Positions 44,717 through 53,423 of a stretch of DNA of 64,000 nt are shown here, in pieces (positions within the stretch are counted from its first letter, which is position 1; every line of letters starts with the position of its first letter). The DNA is from Chitinophaga barathri (lineage in GTDB: Bacteria; Bacteroidota; Bacteroidia; Chitinophagales; Chitinophagaceae). Position numbers and translations under genes: made by a program. Location: positions 340,707 through 404,706 of the forward strand of contig NZ_RMBX01000006.1 in assembly GCF_003807585.1 (NCBI RefSeq). The letters are read 5' to 3'. The notes beneath the pieces were generated by a model. It was not told the DNA's origin and did no database searches. It saw only the letters and a program-made list of their open reading frames with translations.

Positions 44717-45802
44717 ATGGAACAGATCTTAGCAAAAACAAAATTCGCCGATCCGGCTTCAGACAAAAAGCCGCTGATCATTTCCGGCCCCTGCTCTGCC
44801 GAAACTGAAGAGCAAACACTTGCCACCGCATTGGCGCTCGCAAAAACAGGTAAAGTGGATGTGCTCCGCGCCGGTATCTGGAAGCCCCGCACCCGCCCCG
44901 GTTCTTTTGAGGGGATTGGTGCAAAAGGCCTGCCCTGGCTGCAGAAAGCCAGAGAACTGACCGGTATGCCCACTACCGTGGAAGTAGCTACCGCCAAACA
45001 GGTGGAAGACGCGCTGCACTTTGGTGTGGACATCCTGTGGATCGGTGCACGCACTACCGTGAACCCGTTCTCCGTACAGGACGTAGCCGATGCGCTGAAA
45101 GGCGTGAAGATCCCCGTGCTGATCAAAAACCCGATCAACCCGGACCTGGAACTTTGGATCGGCGCCGTTGAGCGTATCGCCAAAGCAGGTATCGAAAAGA
45201 TCGGCCTGATCCATCGCGGCTTCTCCAGCTACGGTAATACCGAATACCGCAACGCTCCCATGTGGCACCTGGCCATCGAGCTGAAACGCCGCCATCCTGA
45301 ACTGCCCATGATCTGCGACCCGAGCCACATCAGCGGCCGCCGCGACATCCTGCAGGCAGTAGCGCAGGAAGCTATCGACCTGGATTACGACGGCCTCATG
45401 CTGGAAACGCACGTGGACCCGGACAATGCATGGAGCGATGCCAAACAGCAGATCACTCCCGAGAAATTCGGCGAAATGCTGGACAATATCACCTGGAGGC
45501 ACGAACGTACCGATCAGAAAGACTTCAATACCGCGCTGGAAAAACTGCGTAACCAGATCAACGGCATCGATGATGAAATTCTGCTGCTGCTGGGCAACCG
45601 TATGAAGATCGCTGAAAAGATCGGGCAGTATAAAAAAGACAACAACATCACGATCCTGCAGACTAACCGCTGGAACGAGATACTGGACCGCGGCATCCGC
45701 GCCGGCGAAAAGCTGGGCCTCACCAAAGATTTCATCCTGAAATATTTTGATGCGGTGCACCTGGAATCCATCAACCGCCAGAACAAAGTGATGAACGACT
45801 AA
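44717..45802 (+). CDS. Bifunctional DAHP synthase (type I-beta) / chorismate mutase
   Basis: First enzyme of the shikimate pathway joined to the branch-point mutase. 361 residues. The N-terminal part (1-260) is DAHP synthase: ISGPCSAETEEQ, RAGIWKPRTRPGSFEGIG, LIHRGFSSYG and PMICDPSHISGRRDI. The C-terminal part (about 270-355) is an AroQ-type chorismate mutase: LRNQINGIDDEILLLLGNRM and IGQYKKDNNI. Such C-terminal fusions let chorismate or prephenate control DAHP synthase. It stands 37 bases after tyrA. Confidence 0.94.
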   Translation: MEQILAKTKFADPASDKKPLIISGPCSAETEEQTLATALALAKTGKVDVLRAGIWKPRTRPGSFEGIGAKGLPWLQKARELTGMPTTVEVATAKQVEDALHFGVDILWIGARTTVNPFSVQDVADALKGVKIPVLIKNPINPDLELWIGAVERIAKAGIEKIGLIHRGFSSYGNTEYRNAPMWHLAIELKRRHPELPMICDPSHISGRRDILQAVAQEAIDLDYDGLMLETHVDPDNAWSDAKQQITPEKFGEMLDNITWRHERTDQKDFNTALEKLRNQINGIDDEILLLLGNRMKIAEKIGQYKKDNNITILQTNRWNEILDRGIRAGEKLGLTKDFILKYFDAVHLESINRQNKVMND

Positions 45803-45824
45803 GCCCAATTTTTCAGTACAATAT

Positions 45825-46850
45825 ATGATCAAACAGACGCACCGTTTTCAAACCGCCACCACCGAGTATTATCTCGGTGAAAGCCTTGCCAGCCTTGGCA
45901 ACATTGTAGACAAATCGCGCACCATCCTGCTGGTGGACGAAAATGTCGATCAGCATTATGGAGATATGTTCCCGGGCTGGAAAAAGCTCGTGGTTCCCGA
46001 TGGGGAAGAGAACAAGAACATGGACGTGATGGATCAGATCATAAACGGGCTGATTGAACTGGAGGCGGATCGCAAAACCATGCTGGTAGGCATTGGAGGA
46101 GGTATGCTCACGGACATGACAGGTTTTGCCGCAAGTATTTATATGCGCGGTATTCCCTTCGGGTTTGTGCCTTCCACGCTGCTGGCCCAGGTGGACGCTT
46201 CTATCGGCGGGAAAAATGGCGTCAGCCACGGTATGCACAAAAACATGCTGGGCACCATCAACCAGCCGCACTTCATCCTGTTCGATTATTCCCTGCCCGC
46301 CACCATGCCGGACGGCGAATGGTGCAACGGGTTTGCGGAGATCATCAAATATGCCTGCATCTACGACGCACCGCTGTTCGATTACCTGGAAACCAATAAG
46401 GACAAGGCAATGGCCAAGGATGTTGATATCCTGCAATTCCTGGTGGAGCGTTCCGTGGAGATCAAAACAAAATTTGTACTGGAAGATGAGTTTGAAAGCG
46501 GTGTACGCCGCTGGCTGAACTTCGGTCATACCCTCGGGCATGCCGTTGAAAAGCTGGAGAGTATTGCACACGGACAAGCGGTGGCCATCGGGATGGTAGC
46601 AGCTGCTAAGATCTCCGAAAAATACAATTTGCTGCCGGCCGAACAAACCAACCGGTTGATCCGTTTGATCAATGATTACCGCCTGCCGGTAACCATGACC
46701 TCGGACAAAGAGGCGGTATTTTCCATCTTCAAACTGGACAAAAAAAGGGAGAAGGATCACATTCACTTTGTGCTGCTCGAAAAGATCGGCCAGGCTAAAA
46801 CACAGCCGATACTGCTCGATGAGTTGAAACAAATCTTACAAGAATTATGA
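45825..46850 (+). CDS. aroB: 3-dehydroquinate synthase
   Basis: Second shikimate step, NAD- and metal-dependent. 341 residues. GIGGGMLTDMTGFAASIYMR near residue 88, FVPSTLLAQVDASIGGKNGV near residue 117, and the metal-ligand helix LNFGHTLGHAVEKL near residue 232 (two His) are typical. Its stop overlaps the aroA start by 4 bases. Confidence 0.95.
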   Translation: MIKQTHRFQTATTEYYLGESLASLGNIVDKSRTILLVDENVDQHYGDMFPGWKKLVVPDGEENKNMDVMDQIINGLIELEADRKTMLVGIGGGMLTDMTGFAASIYMRGIPFGFVPSTLLAQVDASIGGKNGVSHGMHKNMLGTINQPHFILFDYSLPATMPDGEWCNGFAEIIKYACIYDAPLFDYLETNKDKAMAKDVDILQFLVERSVEIKTKFVLEDEFESGVRRWLNFGHTLGHAVEKLESIAHGQAVAIGMVAAAKISEKYNLLPAEQTNRLIRLINDYRLPVTMTSDKEAVFSIFKLDKKREKDHIHFVLLEKIGQAKTQPILLDELKQILQEL

Positions 46851-48121
46851 TGCAAGTAACCATACTGCCTGCGCCGGTAAGCGGCACCGTTACCGCCAAC
46901 CCATCCAAAAGCGCGATGCAGCGCGCGGTGGCGGCGGCGCTGCTGGCCAAAGGTAAAACCATCATCCGTAACCCGGGGCTTAGCAACGATTGTCTTGCCG
47001 CCCTCGAAGTAGCCGAAAACCTCGGCGCGATGGTAAAACGGGTGGATGAGGAGATACACATCACCAGCAATGGCGTAAAACCTTTTTACGATGAGATCAA
47101 TTGCGGTGAATCCGGCCTGGGCATCCGTATGTTCACGCCCATTGCCGCACTGGCCGAAACGCCCATCATCATCAACGGTCATGGCAGCCTCGTAACGCGC
47201 CCCATGCACTTCTTTGAAGAAGTACTACCGCAGCTGGGCGTGGAGATCAAAAGCCAGGACGGCAAGCTGCCCCTGGAGATCAAAGGGCCTTTGCAGGCGA
47301 AGAACATCACGATAGACGGCAGCCTTTCCTCCCAATTCCTCACCGGCCTGCTGATGGCCTTTGGAAGCGTGGCGGACAAAGCGGCCATCACCGTAAAGGA
47401 CCTCAAAAGCAAACCCTACATAGCACTCACGTTGCAGCTGATGGAACTGTTTGGCGTAAAGGTGCGCAACGAGAATTTCGAAGTGTTCCATTTCGATGCT
47501 CCCCAGCAGTACAAAGCGGTGGAATACACCGTGGAAGGCGACTGGAGCGGCGCGGCCTTTCTGCTGGTAGCAGCGGCTGTAGCCGGAAAAGCGGAGGTGC
47601 ATCACCTGAACACACAGTCCGCCCAGTCGGACAAAGTGATCATGGAAGCGCTGGAAAAAGCAGGCGCGGAAATACTGCCGGGCGTGTATACCATCATTGT
47701 GCAGAAAAACGGGCTGAAAGCTTTTGAGCTGGATGCCACGGACTGCCCGGACCTGTTCCCGCCACTGGTGGCCCTGGCCGCCAACTGCGGGGGTGTAACG
47801 AAGATCAAAGGCGTAAGCCGCCTGGCCCATAAAGAAAGCGACCGCGGCATCACCTTGCAGCAGGAGTTTGGCAAAATGGGCATTAAGATCGACCTGGACG
47901 GCGACTACATGTACGTACATGGCGGCACCGGCATCAAAGGCGCTACGGTGCATTCGCACAACGATCACCGCATTGCCATGGCCTGCGCCGTGGCGGCGCT
48001 GAACGCCAGCGGAGCCGTTACCATCGAAAATGCGGAAGCCATCAACAAATCATATCCCGAGTTCTACGATCACCTGGAATTGCTGGGTGTGGCCGTGCAA
48101 CGGGTGGAACAAACGGTGTAA
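46847..48121 (+). CDS. aroA: 3-phosphoshikimate 1-carboxyvinyltransferase (EPSP synthase)
   Basis: Sixth shikimate step. 424 residues. SKSAMQRAVAAALLAKGKT near residue 20 carries the shikimate-3-phosphate/PEP Lys. CGESGLGIRMFTPIAAL near residue 85 has Gly-Leu-Gly-Ile where many bacterial enzymes have Gly-Ser/Asn-Ala-Gly-Thr, a Bacteroidota-like variation. SDKVIMEALEKAG, KESDRGITLQQEF and HNDHRIAMACAVAAL follow in order. It begins in the stop of aroB, implying coupled translation. Confidence 0.94.
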   Translation: MMQVTILPAPVSGTVTANPSKSAMQRAVAAALLAKGKTIIRNPGLSNDCLAALEVAENLGAMVKRVDEEIHITSNGVKPFYDEINCGESGLGIRMFTPIAALAETPIIINGHGSLVTRPMHFFEEVLPQLGVEIKSQDGKLPLEIKGPLQAKNITIDGSLSSQFLTGLLMAFGSVADKAAITVKDLKSKPYIALTLQLMELFGVKVRNENFEVFHFDAPQQYKAVEYTVEGDWSGAAFLLVAAAVAGKAEVHHLNTQSAQSDKVIMEALEKAGAEILPGVYTIIVQKNGLKAFELDATDCPDLFPPLVALAANCGGVTKIKGVSRLAHKESDRGITLQQEFGKMGIKIDLDGDYMYVHGGTGIKGATVHSHNDHRIAMACAVAALNASGAVTIENAEAINKSYPEFYDHLELLGVAVQRVEQTV

Positions 48122-48132
48122 AAAACAGTAAC

Positions 48133-49131
48133 ATGAACAGCTTTGGCAGAATATTCAGGGTGAATGTTTTCGGTGAATCTCACGGGGAAAGCGTAGGAGT
48201 GAATATAGACGGCACCCCCGCCGGTATCCCTTTGAAACAGGAAGACTTTTTGCCTGACCTGGAACGCCGGAAGGGAGGCGCAAGAGGCACCACGCCGCGA
48301 AAGGAAGAAGATCTGCCTTTCCTGAAGTCCGGCGTTTTCAACGACCGTACCACCGGTGCGCCGATCACCATCCTTTTTGAAAATAACAATACCCGCAGCG
48401 CGGATTATGCCAAGCTACGCGAATTCCCGAGGCCCGGGCATGCCGATTTTGTAGCGGCCAAAAAGTTTGGCGGTTTTGAAGACTACCGGGGTGGTGGTCA
48501 TTTCAGCGGCAGGCTTACGCTTAATCTCGTAGCGGCAGGCGTAATCGCCAAAAAGATCCTCGGAGAGGGCATCAAAATAAATGCGGTGATCAAAGAGGTG
48601 GGCGGTTTTGCGGACGCGGAAGAAGGGCTGGAAGAAGCCATTAAAGCGAAAGATTCCGTGGGCGGCATCGTGGAATGTACGGTGGACGGCCTGCCTATCG
48701 GCCTCGGCGAACCCTTCTTTGACTCCGTGGAATCAGCGCTGGCCCATGCGGCTTTTGCCATTCCAGCCATCAAAGGCATCGAGTTTGGAGCGGGTTTTGC
48801 GGCGGCTAAAATGAAAGGGCTCGAACACAACGACCCGATCGTGGATGCTACCGGTAAAACGGCTACCAATCACGCGGGCGGAATAGTGGGAGGGATCACC
48901 AACGGGAACCAGCTGGTATTCCGCGTAGCGGTGAAACCCACGTCCAGCACACCAAAAGAACAGCAAACCTTAAACATTGCCAGCGGCCAGGTGGAAACCT
49001 TCTCCGTAAAAGGCCGCCACGATCTCTGTATTGCGCTGCGCGTGCCGGTGGTGCTGGAAGCCGTTACGGCCATGGTGCTGGCGGACTTTATGCTGCTGGA
49101 AATGCGGGTGCCGAGAGTGTGGCAGCAATAA
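48133..49131 (+). CDS. aroC: Chorismate synthase
   Basis: FMN-dependent last shikimate step. 332 residues. GESHGESVGVNIDGTPAGIP, RRKGGARGTTPRKEED, DYRGGGHFSGRLTLNLVAAG and GIVGGITNGNQLVFRVA are the successive family signatures. A little shorter than the usual 350-360 residues because the middle is compact. It lies 11 bases after aroA and ends the operon at the terminator near 49192. Confidence 0.96.
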   Translation: MNSFGRIFRVNVFGESHGESVGVNIDGTPAGIPLKQEDFLPDLERRKGGARGTTPRKEEDLPFLKSGVFNDRTTGAPITILFENNNTRSADYAKLREFPRPGHADFVAAKKFGGFEDYRGGGHFSGRLTLNLVAAGVIAKKILGEGIKINAVIKEVGGFADAEEGLEEAIKAKDSVGGIVECTVDGLPIGLGEPFFDSVESALAHAAFAIPAIKGIEFGAGFAAAKMKGLEHNDPIVDATGKTATNHAGGIVGGITNGNQLVFRVAVKPTSSTPKEQQTLNIASGQVETFSVKGRHDLCIALRVPVVLEAVTAMVLADFMLLEMRVPRVWQQ

Positions 49132-49191
49132 TGAACTGCATGCAGTATTGAAACGGAAGAATTGAATGCGCGGATACCGCGGAAAATAATT

Positions 49192-49226
49192 AAAAGGGTT
49201 GTTCAGCAATGAGCAGCCCTTTTTTA
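49192..49226. terminator. Intrinsic terminator of the aromatic operon, bidirectional
   Basis: AAAAGGGTTGTTC pairs with GAGCAGCCCTTTT, about 13 bp with G-T pairs, loop AGCAAT, followed by T tract. The converging kinase gene ends at 49224. Confidence 0.85.
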
Positions 49227-51170
49227 TTTGATGTCCATCTTCCGTACCTGCGCGATCTTCAGCAGGGTACTGAGCATTTCACGGGGAAAGAACGGTTTGT
49301 TCAGGATATCGAAAATCCCTTTACGGGCAAACTTCCTCCTGACCTCGGGCATAATGTCCGCCGTGAAGATCACGATATGTGTTTCGGGGTATTCGTTGCG
49401 GATGATCTCAGAGAGGGCGTAGCCGTCTATTTCGGGCATATGCAGGTCCACAAATGCGATATCGTATCTGTTCTCTTTCAGCAGCTCTACCGCTTCCGTG
49501 CCATTCAGCGCACAATCCGGCTGTATACCGAAATATTCCAGCTGTCTTTTAGCTACCATTACGTTGATGGGATTGTCTTCCACGAACAGCAGGCGGAGGC
49601 CTTTGAATTTCTTTTCATACGCGGAAAGCTCCGATATCTGCGAGCGTTTGGGAGGAGTGTTCTTTTTGGTGGGCAGGCCGAAGGTGATGTCGAAATAAAA
49701 CTCCGTACCCTCGCCCGGCTTGCTTTTCAGGAATATCCTGCTGCTGTGCAGGTCTATCAGTTTCTGCGTGATCGTGAGGCCCAGCCCCGTACCGGATTGT
49801 TTCCTGACGGGCGGTTGCTCCACCTGCCGGAAACTTTCAAACACGGCTTCGTGGTATTTTTCCGGAATGCCGATGCCGGTATCTTTTATGGAAAAATGAA
49901 TGAGCACTTTCTCCGTTTGTTTTTTGATAAGATGAGCGGATATGATCACCTCGCCGGTCTCCGTGTAGTGAATAGCATTGCTCACGAGGTTGTTCAGTAT
50001 CTGGCTTAGCCGGATTACGTCCGCCAGTATTTTTTTCGGGATGTCCGCATCAATGTCCGTGATGAGCGTGAGGCCTTTTGCATCGGCCAGGGACTTGAAC
50101 TGGTTATGGATATTCCTCAGCAGCTCGTGCAGGTTCACAACGGAAAAAGACAGTTCGAACTGGTCCTTTTCGATCTTGTTGAGATCGAGGATGTCGTTGA
50201 GCAGCTGCAGCAGGTGATCTGCGGAGAACATCAGGTTGGTCACGTATTCTTCCTGCTCTTCGGAGTAATTCAGTTTGAGCAGGTTCGCTATGCCGATGAT
50301 GCCGTTCAGCGGCGTGCGTATCTCGTGGCTCATGATGGAGAGGAAGTCGGACTTGGCTTTGGCGGCCTCTTCCGCCGCGTTTTTGGCGGCTATCAGTTCC
50401 TGCTCCGCCCTTCGCTGCGCGGTAAAATCCTTTACGCTGATGATCATGATGTATTTATCACGGTCGGCGGACCTGATCACCGGTTTGATCCTTGTTTTGA
50501 ACCATTGGTCCACGGATTCATCCAGGTGTTTGTAGACGATCTCCCGTTCTTCACCCAGCATGACCACTTCTTCTATGATCTGGCTGAACAGAGCGGCCTG
50601 CGGGCCCATTACCTCACTTACCTTTTTGCCGAGAAAGGCTTCCTTCGGCATGAACAGCGTGCTTTCATCCTGTACCCATACATTCAGGAATACCTGGTTC
50701 GCATTGATCTCAAATACGATGTCCTCCAATGATGCGATCAGCGCCTGGAGGTGGGTGGTAAGTTCCAGCTGTTTGCTTTCGGTTAGCTTCTCCGCGGTAA
50801 TGTCCTGCACATAACCGAGAAAATAATCTTTATAGCCGGGTGTATCCGTTACGGAGCGGACGTTTGCTTTGAAATAACGCAAACCTGTGTCAGCGTTTAC
50901 AACGCGGTAGGAATAGCTGAGCGGCTCGCTGGGAGGCGAAAGCAAGGCATTCTGCATAATGGCGGCCACCTCAGGGATGTCTTCCTCGAGGATGATCTTC
51001 AACCACCCTTTTCCCTGCGACTCTTTGAAAGAAAGACCGGAGATCTTTTCCCATTCCTTGTTGACGAAAAAACAATTCCCTTCCATATCCGCCAGGAAGG
51101 CTCCAATAGGTGCAATCTGCAATGCTTTTTGAATATAGGTATCCTCTCCTTCTGATAATTTGTTCGGCAT
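49224..51170 (-). CDS. Hybrid sensor histidine kinase with two PAS domains and a receiver domain
   Basis: 648 residues without membrane spans, so a cytoplasmic sensor. PAS 1 is at about 12-125 and PAS 2 at about 140-255 (each followed by a DIT/DFT end). HisKA has the phospho-His 282 in [12 protein letters not shown]; the ATPase domain has [13 protein letters not shown] (N box, about 394), DTGIGIP and [10 protein letters not shown]-terminal receiver (about 525-645) has phospho-acceptor Asp 575 in [12 protein letters not shown]. No output domain or partner gene is adjacent, so phosphate must pass to a remote phosphotransfer protein. The signal is unknown. Confidence 0.93.
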   Translation of the reverse strand: MPNKLSEGEDTYIQKALQIAPIGAFLADMEGNCFFVNKEWEKISGLSFKESQGKGWLKIILEEDIPEVAAIMQNALLSPPSEPLSYSYRVVNADTGLRYFKANVRSVTDTPGYKDYFLGYVQDITAEKLTESKQLELTTHLQALIASLEDIVFEINANQVFLNVWVQDESTLFMPKEAFLGKKVSEVMGPQAALFSQIIEEVVMLGEEREIVYKHLDESVDQWFKTRIKPVIRSADRDKYIMIISVKDFTAQRRAEQELIAAKNAAEEAAKAKSDFLSIMSHEIRTPLNGIIGIANLLKLNYSEEQEEYVTNLMFSADHLLQLLNDILDLNKIEKDQFELSFSVVNLHELLRNIHNQFKSLADAKGLTLITDIDADIPKKILADVIRLSQILNNLVSNAIHYTETGEVIISAHLIKKQTEKVLIHFSIKDTGIGIPEKYHEAVFESFRQVEQPPVRKQSGTGLGLTITQKLIDLHSSRIFLKSKPGEGTEFYFDITFGLPTKKNTPPKRSQISELSAYEKKFKGLRLLFVEDNPINVMVAKRQLEYFGIQPDCALNGTEAVELLKENRYDIAFVDLHMPEIDGYALSEIIRNEYPETHIVIFTADIMPEVRRKFARKGIFDILNKPFFPREMLSTLLKIAQVRKMDIK

Positions 51171-51270
51171 TGGAGTGGTTTATGACATGACTCTTTCCTT
51201 TAAATATAGGGTTTTCTCTAAAATTAAGTTTCGTATTAACTTGTATTAACATGTCATATGTTAGGTTTCC

Positions 51271-51822
51271 TTATTTGTTGGTATAGTTCAATGAAACCAG
51301 GCCTCCGGGGAACACTTTGGATTCTTTGAACTGCAGGGGCAGGGCGTCTTTTATTTCAGTGAAGATATTATCCCCGCCTCCGCCGGCCGCGGGTTGTACC
51401 AGTATGATATATTCATCCACAAGGCCGTGGCCGATCAATGACCTGACGAAAGAAATACCACCGTATACGAGCAGGTCGTTCTTTACTTTCAGCGCATTTA
51501 TCTTCTCGGTAATATCACCATTCTCCAAAGTAGTGTTATCCCATTTGCTGTTACGCAGGTGGTTGGAGAAAACGATCTTGGGAGTATCGGTGATCAGCTT
51601 GCCAAGGGCGTGGTAGGGATCCCCGGTGTTGGCGGCTACTTTGGCCCAATAAGGGATCAGCTCCTCAGCCGTTTTGCTGCCCAGCAGGATATAGTCTTTC
51701 CCTTCCAGGTTGCGGACCAGGTACTCGCTGAGCTCCGCATTCATGACCATATTATTACCCAATCTTTCAATGCTTGCAACGCCGTCGAGCATTGTATTCA
51801 TATGCAGTGTTAGTTTGCCCAT
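51271..51822 (-). CDS. Dihydrofolate reductase-fold protein (RibD C-terminal family)
   Basis: 183 residues. The N terminus MGKLTLHMNTMLDGVAS and the NADPH-side segment YILLGSKTAEEL, then DLLVYGGISFVRSLIGHGLVDEY, identify the RibD_C/DHFR-like family (yyaP/yycN-type). Such stand-alone proteins are NADPH-dependent reductases of unknown substrate; it is unlikely to be the cell's folate reductase. It stands alone between the kinase and the FKBP gene. Confidence 0.85.
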   Translation of the reverse strand: MGKLTLHMNTMLDGVASIERLGNNMVMNAELSEYLVRNLEGKDYILLGSKTAEELIPYWAKVAANTGDPYHALGKLITDTPKIVFSNHLRNSKWDNTTLENGDITEKINALKVKNDLLVYGGISFVRSLIGHGLVDEYIILVQPAAGGGGDNIFTEIKDALPLQFKESKVFPGGLVSLNYTNK

Positions 51823-51865
51823 GATAAATGGTTTTGGGGAAAGGGTCGCAATATCCCTGCCAGTT

Positions 51866-51900
51866 ACAAAACAACAAGGGCCGTCTTATTCAGACAGCCC
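51866..51900 (-). terminator. Intrinsic terminator of the FKBP gene
   Basis: On the minus strand GGGCTGTCT, loop GAATA, AGACGGCCC (one mismatch) is followed by TTGTTGTTTTGT. It lies just beyond the FKBP stop. Confidence 0.65.
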
Positions 51901-51925
51901 CCTGTTATAATGTTGTTAAATGTTT

Positions 51926-52651
51926 TTATTGCGCGGGCGTGTTGGGTACGATTTCCAGCAGTTCCACATCGAATACCAGCGTGCTGTTCGGCGTGATCTT
52001 CGCGCCGGCCTGGCGTTCGCCATAGGCGAGGCTGGCCGGGATGAAGAGTTTCCATTTTGAGCCTACGGGCATCAGCTGTAATGCTTCCGTCCAGCCGGCG
52101 ATCACGCCGGTGATGGGCAGGGTGATGGGCTCGCCGCGGTCAACGCTGCTGTCGAAGGTGGTGCCGTCTATCAGCATACCGTGGTAGTGCACTTTCACTT
52201 TGTCCTGGAGGGTGGGTTTGGGCCCGGTGCCTTCTTTCAGGATCTGGAATTGCAGGCCGCTGGGCAATACGGCCACACCCGGCTTGGTTTTATTCGCCGC
52301 CAGGAATGCTTCCCCTTCGGCTTTATTTTTTGCGGCTTTTTCGGCCTTTATTTTCTGGATGTAAGAGCTTACCACGGGTGTGCCCTGTTCGGCGGAAATA
52401 AGGGGTTTATTGCCCTTAAATACGTCTTCCAGCGCGGCGGTGAACAGCTTCAGGTTCAGGGAGTCAAGGCCCTGGCCTTTCATCATCTGTCCCATGTCGT
52501 TGCCGATGGCGTAGCTTACGGAATCGAGGGTGGTGGCTATCACCGGCCCGGCGGGCGGTGGCGGCGTTTTGCTCTTTTTTCTCTGGCTATAGGCAGTTTG
52601 CAGGCTGAGCAGGCTCAATGTGCAGATAAACAGGCATTTTGTGAATGTCAT
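51926..52651 (-). CDS. FKBP-type peptidyl-prolyl cis-trans isomerase, exported
   Basis: Periplasmic or outer-membrane folding helper, 241 residues. Signal peptide ending TAYSQ, a Pro-rich linker, an FKBP N-terminal dimerisation domain (about 40-125, SYAIGNDMGQMMKGQGLD) and the catalytic FKBP domain (about 145-235) with VKVHYHGMLIDGTTFDSS, PITGVIAGWTEALQLMPVG and PASLAYGER. This is the Mip/FklB-like architecture. Confidence 0.94.
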   Translation of the reverse strand: MTFTKCLFICTLSLLSLQTAYSQRKKSKTPPPPAGPVIATTLDSVSYAIGNDMGQMMKGQGLDSLNLKLFTAALEDVFKGNKPLISAEQGTPVVSSYIQKIKAEKAAKNKAEGEAFLAANKTKPGVAVLPSGLQFQILKEGTGPKPTLQDKVKVHYHGMLIDGTTFDSSVDRGEPITLPITGVIAGWTEALQLMPVGSKWKLFIPASLAYGERQAGAKITPNSTLVFDVELLEIVPNTPAQ

Positions 52652-52686
52652 ACAGATATGTAAAATTTGAGCTGCAATATAGTATA

Positions 52687-53391
52687 TTATTCAATCCTGC
52701 TCCATATTTCGCTGATCGGGTCGCCTTTGGAACTTTTGCCGCTGTGATGCCATTGTTTGCCATCTACTTTCCCGTCAAAGGAAAGCGCGGCGCCCACGCG
52801 GGTACTGTCCCGGGAAAAGAAGGTGATATTCTCCGTGTATTTCCCGTTTTCAAACGTGTAGGTGCCGCCCCCGGTGCCGAAGAACTCTTTGGTTTCGGTA
52901 TTGATGGCCGCCCACTGGAAACGTGTGCCGGAAAGGATCTTCAGCGTTTTACGCGGCCCGGGGCGCATGGGTACCATGGAGCCGCCGTTTTCCCTCGCGG
53001 TGATGCGCCAGGCGCCCGCAAGGGGAGCTTTGCCATCGTCCACGCGCTGCCAGGTACTGGCCTGACCGTTGCAGGTGATCACCAGCTGATTGTTGTTCAA
53101 CTGGTAAGTACAGTCCCTCACCGTGCCCACTTTTTCTTTATCAGCCGTATGAAACTCGATGGTTTCTTTCAGGCCGCTGCTGCCGGAGGCTTCCAGTTTG
53201 CCGCCATGGGTGCTGAGGAATTGTTTGCCCTTTTCGTCGAAGTGGGTCTGCATAAAATAACTGTCTTCGATGATCCTCACGGTTTGCGGTTCTCCGTTGG
53301 CAGGCGAGAGTTTCCATGCGCCATTCAGGTTTTGCTGCGCAAGGCCGTACTGCGTGAGCAGCAACAGCGCTGCGGAAATAAGTGTTTTCAT
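52687..53391 (-). CDS. Secreted protein with two lipocalin-like halves, function unknown
   Basis: 234 residues: signal peptide (MKTLISAALLLLTQYGLAQQ) followed by two similar segments, one starting NLNGAWKLSP and the other PLAGAWRITA, each running as beta strands to a TYQLNNNQLVIT- or TYTFENGKYTENIT-type strand. This looks like an internal duplication of a lipocalin-like fold seen in many Bacteroidota secreted proteins. No ligand or enzyme motif is evident. It is followed by the FKBP gene on the same strand and preceded by the hydrolase gene, 32 bases away. Confidence 0.72.
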   Translation of the reverse strand: MKTLISAALLLLTQYGLAQQNLNGAWKLSPANGEPQTVRIIEDSYFMQTHFDEKGKQFLSTHGGKLEASGSSGLKETIEFHTADKEKVGTVRDCTYQLNNNQLVITCNGQASTWQRVDDGKAPLAGAWRITARENGGSMVPMRPGPRKTLKILSGTRFQWAAINTETKEFFGTGGGTYTFENGKYTENITFFSRDSTRVGAALSFDGKVDGKQWHHSGKSSKGDPISEIWSRIE

Positions 53392-53423
53392 GTTTGCGTA
53401 TGTTTTACGTGGTGGTGGAATTT